Assembly (NCBI GenBank): GCA_903876465.1
Contig: CAIRAF010000036.1
Location: 1-13,339, forward strand
Origin: an uncultured bacterium
GTDB lineage: Bacteria; Patescibacteriota; Minisyncoccia; Phycocordibacterales; PALSA-1337
Length of the DNA: 13,339 nucleotides
Direction of reading: 5' to 3'
In this document: piece after piece, positions 6,516-13,273 of the stretch
Layout: each line of letters begins with the position of its first letter
How positions within the stretch are numbered: the stretch's first letter is position 1
The notes under the pieces: generated by a model
Told to the model about the DNA's origin: nothing
Seen by the model: only the letters and a program-made list of their open reading frames with translations
Databases searched by the model: none
Position numbers and translations under genes: made by a program

Positions 6516-8837
6516 ATGCCCAAGAATAAGAAGTCAGCATCAGTTTCAGTCAAAGCAACAGTTATACCTACCATCATTAAACGTGATGGTCGTATTGTCC
6601 CGTTCGATATGGAGAAGATAGTTAACGCTATCTTGAAAGGAATGAATACGATGGCAGAAGGCTCTCGTGAAGATGCTGAACTTGTTGCCAAGAACGTCTT
6701 GGCAGAGATGATACGCATCAAGAAGAAGTTCAAGAACTTCATGCCAACTGTTGAAGGTACTCAGGATCTAGTTGAGCAGGAACTCATGCGTTCTGATTTT
6801 GTCAAAACTGCAAAGCATTACGTCCTGTATCGCGAGGATCGTGCAAAACTTCGTGCCAAGGGTGTCGAGATTCCTGACAATGTCCGCAAGCTCGCAACTG
6901 ACTCAAAGAAATATTTCAAAAACGCTCTAGGTGAATTCGTCTACTATCGTACATATTCAAAATGGATTGATGCAGAAAGTCGCCGTGAGACATGGATAGA
7001 GACTGTAGATCGCTACATGGCCTTCATGAAAGAAAATCTTGGTAACAAATTGACTGATAAAGAATATAAAGAAGTTCGTGAGGGAATTCTTTCTCAGCAA
7101 GCAATGCCATCTATGCGCCTCCTTCAATTCTCTGGACCTGCTGCACGTCGTGACAATGTCTGTTGTTATAACTGTTCATTCATCGCCCCAGAATCTTTCC
7201 AGGATTTGGCGGAGATCATGTACGTTTCAATGTCAGGAACTGGTGTTGGGTTTGCAGTTGAAAGTACAAATGCAGAAAAGTTTCCACAAATACTCATGCA
7301 AACTGGAGAGAAACCTCACGCTCATGTAGTTGGTGATAGTAAAGAAGGTTGGGCTGATTCACTTGTTGTTGGTATGAAAGCGTGGGCTCTTGGTAAAGAT
7401 GTTAATTTTGATTATTCAGGAATTCGTCCAGAGGGAACTCGCTTGAAAGTTATGGGAGGCAAAGCATCAGGTCCGGCTCCCCTTGTCCGTTTGCATGCAT
7501 TTACTCGCCAGATCATGCTTGCTCGCCAAGGAAAGCGTCTTCGCCCTATCGATTTGCACGATATTATATGTATGATCGGTGATTGTGTGGTGGCAGGTGG
7601 TGTTCGTCGTAGTGCCATGATTTCACTTTCTGAACTTGGTGATGAGCAGATTCGTGATGCAAAGAAAGGTGCGTTTTACGTCAATCATCCACATCGCATG
7701 TTGGCCAATAACTCGGCCGTATATATTAACAAGCCTTCAAACGAAGAATTCCTCAAGGAATGGATGGCCCTCATCGAGAGTCATTCTGGAGAGCGTGGCA
7801 TATTCAACCGTGGTTCACTCGCCAAGACCCTTCCTGAACGTCGCATAAAGGCTTTGAAGGAGCATAAGGGTTACTTTGATGCTACTGGTCAGCACATTGT
7901 TGGTCCTATCGGTACGAACCCATGTGGTGAGATCATTCTTCAGTCAAAGCAGTTCTGTAACCTATCAGAGATCGTTGCTCGTGCAGAAGATACAGAGGCT
8001 ACTCTTATGAAGAAAATGCGTTTGGCTACTATCCTCGGTACATACCAGTCATCACTTACTAACTTCCAGTATCTCTCAAAGGAATGGAAAGAGAATTGTG
8101 ATCGCGAGCGTCTTCTTGGAGTTTCTATTACTGGTCAATGGGATTGTCCTGTAGTTCGCAAGCCAGAAGTTATGCGTAAGCTCAAGGCTGAAGCTATTAG
8201 GATCAATAAAGAATTTGCAAAGCGTTTTGGAGTAGGAGAGTCAACAGCTATTACCACAGTCAAACCTTCAGGAACTTTGTCACAGACAGTGGACTGTTCA
8301 TCAGGTATGCACCCTCGTCACGCAAAGTTCTATATTCGCCGTGTCCGCATTTCTGCAACAGATACACTTTTCAAGATGTTGAAAGACCAAGGCGTTCCAT
8401 ATAGTCCAGAAGTTGGTCAGACTATGGAAAGTGCTTCAACTTTCGTTCTCGAATTCCCAGTCAAGGCTCCAAGTGGTTCCATCTTCCGTGATGACCTCAA
8501 GGCTATCGAACAGCTCGAGTATTGGAAAATGGTTAAGCTCAACTATACTGAGCACAATCCATCGATTACGATTTCCGTCGGTAATGATGAATGGATAGCG
8601 GTTGCAAACTGGCTCTATGAGAACTGGGACATCGCTGGTGGACTTTCATTCCTCCCACGTGAAGATGCTGTTTACAAGCTTGCTCCATATGAAGCTATAG
8701 ATGAGCAGACTTATAAGACTCTCGCAAAGCGTCTCGAACATATTGATTACTCAAAGATCATCAGTTATGAGAAGCAGAATGAAATTGATCTCAAGAGGGA
8801 GTTGGCATGTGCCGGTGGGGTATGTGAGATTGTGTAA
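6516..8837 (+). CDS. nrdJ: Adenosylcobalamin-dependent ribonucleoside triphosphate reductase (class II)
   Basis: The enzyme reduces ribonucleotides to deoxyribonucleotides with a cobalamin-generated thiyl radical, the dNTP supply for replication. The 773-aa chain has an N-terminal ATP-cone (about 19-112, beginning IKRDGRIVPFDMEKIVNAI), then the ten-stranded barrel. Cys220 (YNCSF) and Cys481 are the likely reducing pair. Cys470 in NPCGE is the thiyl site, with Glu472 beside it; the 11-residue spacing 470/481 equals that of Lactobacillus RTPR Cys408/419. The C-terminal CAGGVC (Cys765, Cys770) matches the RTPR swinging-arm pair in spacing. The phosphate loop is KPSGTLSQ. No intein or truncation is seen. 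It stands alone, with a 432-bp leader and its own terminator. Oxygen independence suits variable or anoxic habitats. No cobalamin genes are in this window, and CPR bacteria generally lack that pathway, so uptake of B12 is implied. Confidence 0.95.
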   Translation: MPKNKKSASVSVKATVIPTIIKRDGRIVPFDMEKIVNAILKGMNTMAEGSREDAELVAKNVLAEMIRIKKKFKNFMPTVEGTQDLVEQELMRSDFVKTAKHYVLYREDRAKLRAKGVEIPDNVRKLATDSKKYFKNALGEFVYYRTYSKWIDAESRRETWIETVDRYMAFMKENLGNKLTDKEYKEVREGILSQQAMPSMRLLQFSGPAARRDNVCCYNCSFIAPESFQDLAEIMYVSMSGTGVGFAVESTNAEKFPQILMQTGEKPHAHVVGDSKEGWADSLVVGMKAWALGKDVNFDYSGIRPEGTRLKVMGGKASGPAPLVRLHAFTRQIMLARQGKRLRPIDLHDIICMIGDCVVAGGVRRSAMISLSELGDEQIRDAKKGAFYVNHPHRMLANNSAVYINKPSNEEFLKEWMALIESHSGERGIFNRGSLAKTLPERRIKALKEHKGYFDATGQHIVGPIGTNPCGEIILQSKQFCNLSEIVARAEDTEATLMKKMRLATILGTYQSSLTNFQYLSKEWKENCDRERLLGVSITGQWDCPVVRKPEVMRKLKAEAIRINKEFAKRFGVGESTAITTVKPSGTLSQTVDCSSGMHPRHAKFYIRRVRISATDTLFKMLKDQGVPYSPEVGQTMESASTFVLEFPVKAPSGSIFRDDLKAIEQLEYWKMVKLNYTEHNPSITISVGNDEWIAVANWLYENWDIAGGLSFLPREDAVYKLAPYEAIDEQTYKTLAKRLEHIDYSKIISYEKQNEIDLKRELACAGGVCEIV

Positions 8838-8866
8838 GGTTTGACGAAATTTCAAATAAGAAAAAG

Positions 8867-8896
8867 TCCACCTATCTTTGCGGATGGTGGATTTTT
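8867..8896 (+). terminator. Intrinsic terminator of nrdJ
   Basis: TCCACC (8867-8872) pairs with GGTGGA (8886-8891), and ATC pairs with GAT after one bulged T; the loop is TTTGCG. Five Ts follow directly. It lies 29 bp after the nrdJ stop. An A-tract before the stem could allow some function in the other direction. Confidence 0.85.
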
Positions 8897-8927
8897 GTTG
8901 GAGCGGTTTTTTGTTGGGGCGGTTTTT
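8892..8927 (+). repeat. Short tandem repeat after the nrdJ terminator
   Basis: Two near-identical units, TTTTTGTTGGAGCGG and TTTTTTGTTGGGGCGG, are followed by a third T-run. The first T-run is the terminator tail. The array could be a slippage product or add extra T-tracts for termination. Confidence 0.6.
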
Positions 8928-8978
8928 GAGGTAAAAAGACGACAGGTGGGGGTGTACTATATTATTGAATAATCGTTG

Positions 8979-9060
8979 GACGAACTGAAATCGTCCATGG
9001 CTTAAAATATGGATGGACGAAAAAAGTTCGTCGAGCTCATTTTCGGCACGTTAGCCGACG
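8979..9060. other. Nested/alternating inverted repeats (possible structured RNA, element 1)
   Basis: Four alternating copies of a GGACGA motif and its complement allow two exclusive folds. In fold one, GACGAAC (8979-8985) pairs with GTTCGTC (9026-9032) outside, a symmetric 5x5 internal loop follows, and TCGTCCAT (8991-8998) pairs with ATGGACGA (9013-9020) inside. In fold two, GGACGA (8978-8983) pairs with TCGTCC (8991-8996) and GACGAA (9016-9021) with TTCGTC (9027-9032). A further stem, TCGGC (9043-9047) with GCCGA (9054-9058), follows. A TATATT hexamer at 8958-8963 could be a weak promoter. No convincing protein is encoded. Function unknown. Confidence 0.5.
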
Positions 9061-9083
9061 GGGGTATTCAATTAAAATATGCA

Positions 9084-9188
9084 TTTTGTAAATCGTAGGA
9101 TTGTACGGAATTTTGTCTTTGTTGACGATTTATAGGCGTGAAAATGAAGTTTTTTGTTTCGAACCGTACGTTTATACGATTTAAAAAA
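9084..9188. other. Nested inverted repeat (possible structured RNA, element 2)
   Basis: The arms 9084-9108 and 9164-9188 pair as TTTT with AAAA, TAAATCGTA (9089-9097) with TACGATTTA (9175-9183), a 5x5 internal loop, then GTACGG (9103-9108) with CCGTAC (9164-9169). The 55-bp middle contains a second ACGATTTA (9125-9132) that could pair with the left arm instead. The design resembles element 1: outer stem, symmetric five-base internal loop, inner stem. It may be a structured transcript or remnant of a small non-autonomous element. No flanking direct repeats are evident. Confidence 0.45.
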
Positions 9189-9200
9189 TGATGAAAATAA

Positions 9201-9237
9201 AAAAGAACCGCCCACCCGATGAATTGGGCAGACGGTT
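9201..9237 (-). terminator. Intrinsic terminator of the leftward small-protein operon
   Basis: On the minus strand AACC (9237-9234) pairs with GGTT (9209-9206), and GCCCA pairs with TGGGC inside with a short bulge. The sequence then runs TTCTTTTTT. It lies about 20 bp past the stop of the 123-aa gene. Confidence 0.75.
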
Positions 9238-9256
9238 GCTCTGCGATTAAAATAGA

Positions 9257-9628
9257 TTATTTTTGTGCATACCCAGGAATATATTCTTCCGGATGAAATA
9301 TCTGATACCAATTAAAGTTGGGCGATCTGGTGATTTCAACACCATAATCAACTTCCTTAACATTGATGACGCCTTCAAGTTTACTCCAATGTTCAATAGT
9401 AATTGGATTTAAACGCCGAGAACCTTGGTGATAAATTGTTATTGTAATTGCGTTGGGACTGTCACTGATTGTTGGCAGCATGAGCCCTTCACTTTGAACA
9501 ATCTTGGCGTTAAGAATGTCTTTCGAATCAAATACATGGTGGAGGTAAACCATCGAAGCACCAAAAAGTATTCCAATCACAAGCAGTATGCCCGCAACAA
9601 ATGATATTTGTTTACTAATACTAGTCAT
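9257..9628 (-). CDS. Small membrane-anchored hypothetical protein
   Basis: This 123-aa protein has one strong N-terminal membrane helix (about residues 8-30) and a soluble tail of about 90 residues, probably outside the cytoplasm or membrane-proximal. The tail contains NAITITIYHQGSRRLNP and, near the end, VKEVDYGVEITRSPNFNW, which looks like alternating beta strands; I cannot assign a family. The start at 9628 is backed by a Shine-Dalgarno AAGGA (9637-9633) four bases upstream. It is the second gene of a leftward pair, 66 nt after the 37-aa gene, and is followed by a terminator. Both genes of this pair have clear ribosome sites, unlike most genes on the plus strand here. Confidence 0.75.
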   Translation of the reverse strand: MTSISKQISFVAGILLVIGILFGASMVYLHHVFDSKDILNAKIVQSEGLMLPTISDSPNAITITIYHQGSRRLNPITIEHWSKLEGVINVKEVDYGVEITRSPNFNWYQIFHPEEYIPGYAQK

Positions 9629-9694
9629 ATTTTCCTTTCAAAGACCGAATTCGCTTGGCTCAATTAAGAGCAGGGTTAAGGCGAAGCGACGCAC

Positions 9695-9808
9695 CTATTG
9701 TTTTGACTGATCGTCATCATCTTCTCCCATGGCCTTAAAAAATTGAAATACCATGAGACCTGCAATGATGAAGCCAACTGCATATTTTGCGACATCTAAA
9801 ATATTCAT
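9695..9808 (-). CDS. 37-aa single-helix membrane protein
   Basis: The ORF encodes 37 residues: a short start (MNILDVAKYA), one hydrophobic helix (about 10-24, VGFIIAGLMVFQFF) and an acidic tail, GEDDDDQSK. A Shine-Dalgarno AAGGA (9816-9812) stands three bases before the ATG, a little close but usable. A well-formed leftward promoter (9862-9834) places the transcript start about 18 nt upstream. It is co-oriented with the 123-aa membrane protein, so the pair probably forms a small membrane complex or shares regulation. Such short genes are often missed. The combination of promoter, ribosome site, helix and tail supports a real gene; function unknown. Confidence 0.6.
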   Translation of the reverse strand: MNILDVAKYAVGFIIAGLMVFQFFKAMGEDDDDQSKQ

Positions 9809-9833
9809 GTTTCCTTTTTGTTTTTCTAAGACA

Positions 9834-9862
9834 AATATGCCAAAATTTACCCCTATTGTCAA
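9834..9862 (-). promoter_or_regulatory. Leftward promoter of the small membrane-protein operon
   Basis: On the minus strand a perfect TTGACA (9862-9857) is followed by a 17-bp spacer and CATATT (9839-9834), with a TGG extension before the -10. The start point would be near 9827. The -35 shares 9857-9861 with the -35 of the rnpB promoter on the other strand. Confidence 0.7.
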
Positions 9863-9884
9863 TCCCGCCCAAAAGTGCTATAAT
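9856..9884 (+). promoter_or_regulatory. rnpB promoter
   Basis: TTGTCA (9856-9861), a 17-bp spacer and a perfect TATAAT (9879-9884) preceded by TGC make a strong extended promoter. The start point would be near 9891, at the 5' edge of the RNase P P1 helix. Confidence 0.85.
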
Positions 9885-9890
9885 TGTATC

Positions 9891-10248
9891 CGGCTGTACC
9901 AAACAACTACGCGTGGATTTCGGTTCACGTGAGGAAAGTCCGAACACCGGCTTTGTGGGAATGAGCGATCGCTCCCGTAAAGCAGTTAGTAGCAGGTAAC
10001 TCCTGTCAGGGTAATACCCAGAGGTGCGAACAGTGACGCTTGAGTCGAAAGACAAAAGCTCTGATACCGCGTTGGCGTCGTCAGATGAATCTCATAGCAA
10101 CATGAGAGTGCAACGGCAAAACCCTTACTTCGGTGCAAGACCGCACTTCATTATTCGCAAGAATAAAGAAGAGAGTCGCATGAGGTCAGTAGTGATACTG
10201 ATCCTAGGTAAATGGTTGTATAAACAGAATTCGGCTTATGGTACGGCT
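9891..10248 (+). ncRNA. rnpB: RNase P RNA, bacterial class A
   Basis: This is the catalytic RNA that removes 5' leaders from tRNA precursors. The universal core is visible: GAGGAAAGTCCG (9931-9942), CGGTGCAAGACC (about 10132-10143), CCTAGGTAAATGG and ACAGAATTCGGCTTAT (10224-10239). P1 is GCTGTACC (9893-9900) pairing with GGTACGGC (10240-10247). P18 is an 8-bp stem at 10184-10203 with a GTGA tetraloop. At about 358 nt the RNA is within the class A range. The P15-P17 region is reduced: a stem at 10146-10171 ends in a GCAA tetraloop, and I cannot find the usual L15 GGU that binds the tRNA CCA end. The ends are inferred from the promoter and P1. The ORF reading through this region (10024-10521) is not a gene. 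Confidence 0.93.
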
Positions 10249-10258
10249 ATCAAAGAAA

Positions 10259-10281
10259 CTCGCATTCATGCGGGTTTTTTT
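10259..10281 (+). terminator. rnpB intrinsic terminator
   Basis: CTCGCA (10259-10264) pairs with TGCGGG (10269-10274), one G-T wobble included, around a TTCA loop. Seven Ts follow. It lies about 11 nt past the 3' strand of P1. Confidence 0.85.
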
Positions 10282-10282
10282 G

Positions 10283-10288
10283 TATACT
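10283..10288 (+). promoter_or_regulatory. Possible -10 element for murJ
   Basis: TATACT (5 of 6 to consensus) directly follows the T-tract of the rnpB terminator and would start transcription near 10295, leaving a leader of about 13 nt. No good -35 is seen, so readthrough from rnpB is an alternative. Confidence 0.4.
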
Positions 10289-10307
10289 TATCGCACAACA
10301 ATTTACT

Positions 10308-11984
10308 ATGGTTAAGAAATGGTTTTCATTCATTGGCAGGGAAATACGTGGTCTTCACGAGGCGGCGTATTTGCTCGCCACATTCGCACTTCTGTCACAA
10401 GCGCTTGGACTTGTTCGTGACAAACTTCTCGCTTTTACTTTTGGTGCTGGTCATCAGCTTGATATTTATTATGCGGCATTTCGTATCCCTGATTTTCTTT
10501 TTGCTTCAGTCGGCTCTCTAGTTTCAGCTTCAATTCTTTTGCCATATTTCATCGACCGTTTCGGTAAAAGTGAAAAGGATGGCAAAGATTTCTCCAATGC
10601 CATGTTTACGATATTCTTCGGACTTATTGTTGTTGTATCAGCAATAGTTTATGTGCTTGCACCAATCATTGTTCCTCATGTCATTCCGGGCTTTGCCAAC
10701 GATCCACAATTACCCGACCTTATTGCTTCAATGCGCATCATGCTCTTGTCGCCATTCCTTCTAGGTCTTTCAAATTTGTTTTCAAGTCTTACTCAAATGC
10801 GTCACCGTTTTCTTGTTTATGCAGTTTCGCCAGCACTTTATAATATTGGAATAATTGCTGGAACGGTCTTCTTATATCCAATCATAGGTATTCCAGGATT
10901 AGCTATAGGTGTTGCTGTTGGCGCATTCCTTCATATGGGCATACAGATACCATTCCTTTTGAGTGAAGGCATTTTGCCACGTTTTACTTTTGATATTGAT
11001 TGGACACGTGTAAAGGCTATCGTTTATTCCTCATTGCCACGAACCTTTACTTTGTCTGCAAATCAGCTAGCTTCATTCGTCCTTGTCTCACTCGCTTCAC
11101 TTATGGCAACTGGCTCCATTTCCGTATTTAATTTCGCTTTCAATTTACAAGCAGTTCCATTAACGATAATTGGCGCCAGCTATTCTTCAGCAGTATTTCC
11201 AACTCTTTCACGTCTTTATGTTGAAAAGAATGTTAAGGAATTTCTGGATAAAATGATTGCTTCAGCACGACATATTATCTTTTGGTCAATGCCCATCATG
11301 GTTTTGTTTATCGTCTTGCGTGCGCAAATAGTTCGCACAGTTCTCGGAGCAGGTAAATTTGATTGGGCTGATACACGCATAACAGCTGCCATGCTCGCAC
11401 TTTTCACTGTTTCAACTATCGGCCAAAGTCTTGTCGTTCTCTTTGTTCGTGCATTCTATGCAGAGGGAAAGACGAGCAAGCCACTTTTTATAAATGCTGT
11501 TTCTGCTTCAAGTATTGTTATCTTGGGTTTTGTTTTAATGGCACTTTTCAAAGCTTTTCCAATTTTCCAATATTTCATGGAAGATTTACTAAAGGTTGGT
11601 GGTCAGACCGGAACTGTCGTCTTAACTCTAGCTCTAGCATATTCACTCGGAGTTGTATTAAATACAATTCTGCACTGGGTCATGTTTGAAAAGGCTTATC
11701 CTGGTTTTACTAAGCCAGTTATGGGAACTCTCTATCACAGCTTCTCTGCATCAATCATTATGGGTTATGTAGCCTTTCAAGGTCTTCGCTTATTCTCATT
11801 CTTTCCCTTGGAGAAAGTCTGGGGTATTTTTATGCAAGGTTTTTGTGCCGGCATACTTGGTCTCATAGTTGGTATCGCCATTCTTATTCTTCTTAAGAAT
11901 CAGGAATTGGCAGAAGTCTGGAGAACTCTTCATCATAAGATTTGGAAAGTCAGTGTGCCTCCTGCAGAAGTGGAACATCTCTAG
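10308..11984 (+). CDS. murJ: MurJ-like lipid II flippase (MVF family)
   Basis: MurJ moves the cell-wall precursor lipid II across the cytoplasmic membrane for peptidoglycan synthesis. The 558-aa protein has about 14 hydrophobic helices and the N-terminal family signature ALGLVRDKLLAFTFGAG, then LDIYYAAFRIPDF (51-63). SVFNFAFNLQAVP (272-284) and AVFPTLSRLY follow. Its length is near the usual 510-550, with about 13 extra N-terminal residues. By eye against E. coli MurJ, Arg24 and Asp39 correspond to Arg37 and Asp52, but Arg18, Arg52 and Arg270 correspond to Gln31, Phe65 and Asn279. This could be a lineage variant or a related MOP exporter. No Shine-Dalgarno is seen; a possible promoter lies 20 bp upstream. 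No terminator separates it from lepA, which has its own promoter. Confidence 0.88.
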   Translation: MVKKWFSFIGREIRGLHEAAYLLATFALLSQALGLVRDKLLAFTFGAGHQLDIYYAAFRIPDFLFASVGSLVSASILLPYFIDRFGKSEKDGKDFSNAMFTIFFGLIVVVSAIVYVLAPIIVPHVIPGFANDPQLPDLIASMRIMLLSPFLLGLSNLFSSLTQMRHRFLVYAVSPALYNIGIIAGTVFLYPIIGIPGLAIGVAVGAFLHMGIQIPFLLSEGILPRFTFDIDWTRVKAIVYSSLPRTFTLSANQLASFVLVSLASLMATGSISVFNFAFNLQAVPLTIIGASYSSAVFPTLSRLYVEKNVKEFLDKMIASARHIIFWSMPIMVLFIVLRAQIVRTVLGAGKFDWADTRITAAMLALFTVSTIGQSLVVLFVRAFYAEGKTSKPLFINAVSASSIVILGFVLMALFKAFPIFQYFMEDLLKVGGQTGTVVLTLALAYSLGVVLNTILHWVMFEKAYPGFTKPVMGTLYHSFSASIIMGYVAFQGLRLFSFFPLEKVWGIFMQGFCAGILGLIVGIAILILLKNQELAEVWRTLHHKIWKVSVPPAEVEHL

Positions 11985-11992
11985 AATTCCTT

Positions 11993-12020
11993 TTGTAAAT
12001 CAGGCAATATCTGCTATATT
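11993..12020 (+). promoter_or_regulatory. lepA promoter with an overlapping palindrome
   Basis: TTGTAA (11993-11998), a 16-bp spacer and TATATT (12015-12020) preceded by TGC form a good extended promoter, starting near 12027. A perfect palindrome, CAATAT (12005-12010) with ATATTG (12016-12021), covers the -10 and could be an operator or simply a small stem. Confidence 0.65.
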
Positions 12021-12049
12021 GAGGCTCTGTTAAGAGTACGCAAATAGCC

Positions 12050-13273
12050 ATGAATCCCAAATACATCCGCAATTTCTCCATTATCGCCCACATTGACCAC
12101 GGTAAATCAACCTTGGCTGATCGTCTATTGGAAGTGACTGGAACTATCGAAAAACGTAAAATGCAGGAACAAGTTCTTGATTCTATGGAACTAGAACGCG
12201 AACGCGGCATCACCATCAAACTTACACCAGTCCGTATGAAATGGACAGTAGCCGGCCAAGAATACATGATGAACCTTATCGACACCCCAGGTCACATCGA
12301 TTTTTCATATGAAGTGTCACGTGCTCTCAAAGCTGTAGAAGGTTCAATTCTCCTTGTTGATGCTACTCAAGGTGTTCAAGCTCAGACGCTCACTACACTT
12401 AACATGGCTCGTGAAGGAGGACTTGTTATAGTTCCTGTTGTCTCAAAGATTGATTCACCACTCGCACGGACTGATGAAGTTGTTAAAGAATTGGCAGAAC
12501 TATTAAAGTGCAAGGAGTCTGATGTCATAAAAGTATCCGGTAAGACTGGTGAAGGTGTGGCGAATTTATTGGATGAAATTATCAAGCGGGTCCCATCACC
12601 TGAAGACGCCAACAATTGGCAGAGTGAGCTCTTGAAAGAGGAAAATAATAAGAATGCTGCCTTAAAAAATTCAGCGACTCCTACAACCGAGCAATTTCGC
12701 TCACTCATTTTCGACTTCCAATACTCAAATCACATAGGTGTAATCGTCTATGTTCGCGTCATTTCCGGATCAGTTAAACGTCATGACAAGCTCAATTTTA
12801 AAGTTGCTGGTAGGGAATTTGAAGCTATTGATGTTGGTATTTTTAAACCAGATCAAACTCCAGTTGATTCATTGAATGCTGGAGAAATCGGATACGTTGT
12901 TACTGGTATTAAAGAGCCCGGTATTGCATCAGTTGGTGACACAATCGCCTCAGTTAAGGATACTTTACCACCTCTACCAGGTTATATGACCCCAAGACCA
13001 GTTGTTTGGGCCTCAGTCTATCCAGAGTCCCAAGATGACCTTGCCATGCTTCGTCAGGCTCTTAGTCGCCTTCGTCTTTCTGATTCATCTATTACATATG
13101 AAGAAGAAGCATCTGGTACACTCGGCAAAGGTTATCGCTGTGGATTTCTCGGTATGCTTCACCTTGAGATTGTTACTGAACAGGTTTGGCATTTCAATGT
13201 TATTGCCCTGATGCTGAATATAACCCCGATAAACTTTATGAAGCGCAACGCGATAAAATTACAACAGACTTAG
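12050..13273 (+). CDS. lepA: Elongation factor 4 (LepA), interrupted after about codon 377
   Basis: EF4 is a ribosome-associated GTPase that acts on translating or initiating ribosomes. The G domain is clear: P-loop AHIDHGKST (13-21), ERGITIK (51-57), DTPGH (78-82) and SGKTG (163-167). The G4 motif reads SKID (132-135) where NKID is normal. Residues about 187-212 form a longer charged linker before domain II. The EF4-specific GYRCGFLGMLHLEIVTE block ends at residue 377. From about 13181 the frame continues for 30 unrelated residues to a stop at 13271-13273, whereas normal EF4 has about 600 residues with a further domain and a basic C-terminus. A one-base frameshift does not rescue it. The gene is therefore either broken or, more likely, joined to foreign sequence at a contig end. 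Promoter upstream; ribosome site weak. Confidence 0.85.
   Translation: MNPKYIRNFSIIAHIDHGKSTLADRLLEVTGTIEKRKMQEQVLDSMELERERGITIKLTPVRMKWTVAGQEYMMNLIDTPGHIDFSYEVSRALKAVEGSILLVDATQGVQAQTLTTLNMAREGGLVIVPVVSKIDSPLARTDEVVKELAELLKCKESDVIKVSGKTGEGVANLLDEIIKRVPSPEDANNWQSELLKEENNKNAALKNSATPTTEQFRSLIFDFQYSNHIGVIVYVRVISGSVKRHDKLNFKVAGREFEAIDVGIFKPDQTPVDSLNAGEIGYVVTGIKEPGIASVGDTIASVKDTLPPLPGYMTPRPVVWASVYPESQDDLAMLRQALSRLRLSDSSITYEEEASGTLGKGYRCGFLGMLHLEIVTEQVWHFNVIALMLNITPINFMKRNAIKLQQT

Noticed and set aside
6516..8837. Intein or intron in nrdJ
   Set aside because: The 773-aa frame is continuous and of normal length, with all motifs in order and no splice-type insertion.
9009..9098. 29-aa ORF (ATG at 9009) inside the inverted-repeat island
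   Set aside because: An open run of this length is common by chance, there is no ribosome site, and it overlaps the stems of element 1.
9072..9311. 79-aa minus-strand ORF overlapping the terminator
   Set aside because: It runs out of phase through the end of the 123-aa gene and its terminator; no ribosome site or family resemblance.
10024..10521. 165-aa plus-strand ORF across rnpB and the murJ start
   Set aside because: It runs through RNase P RNA helices and the terminator and overlaps murJ in another frame; the protein has no recognisable features.
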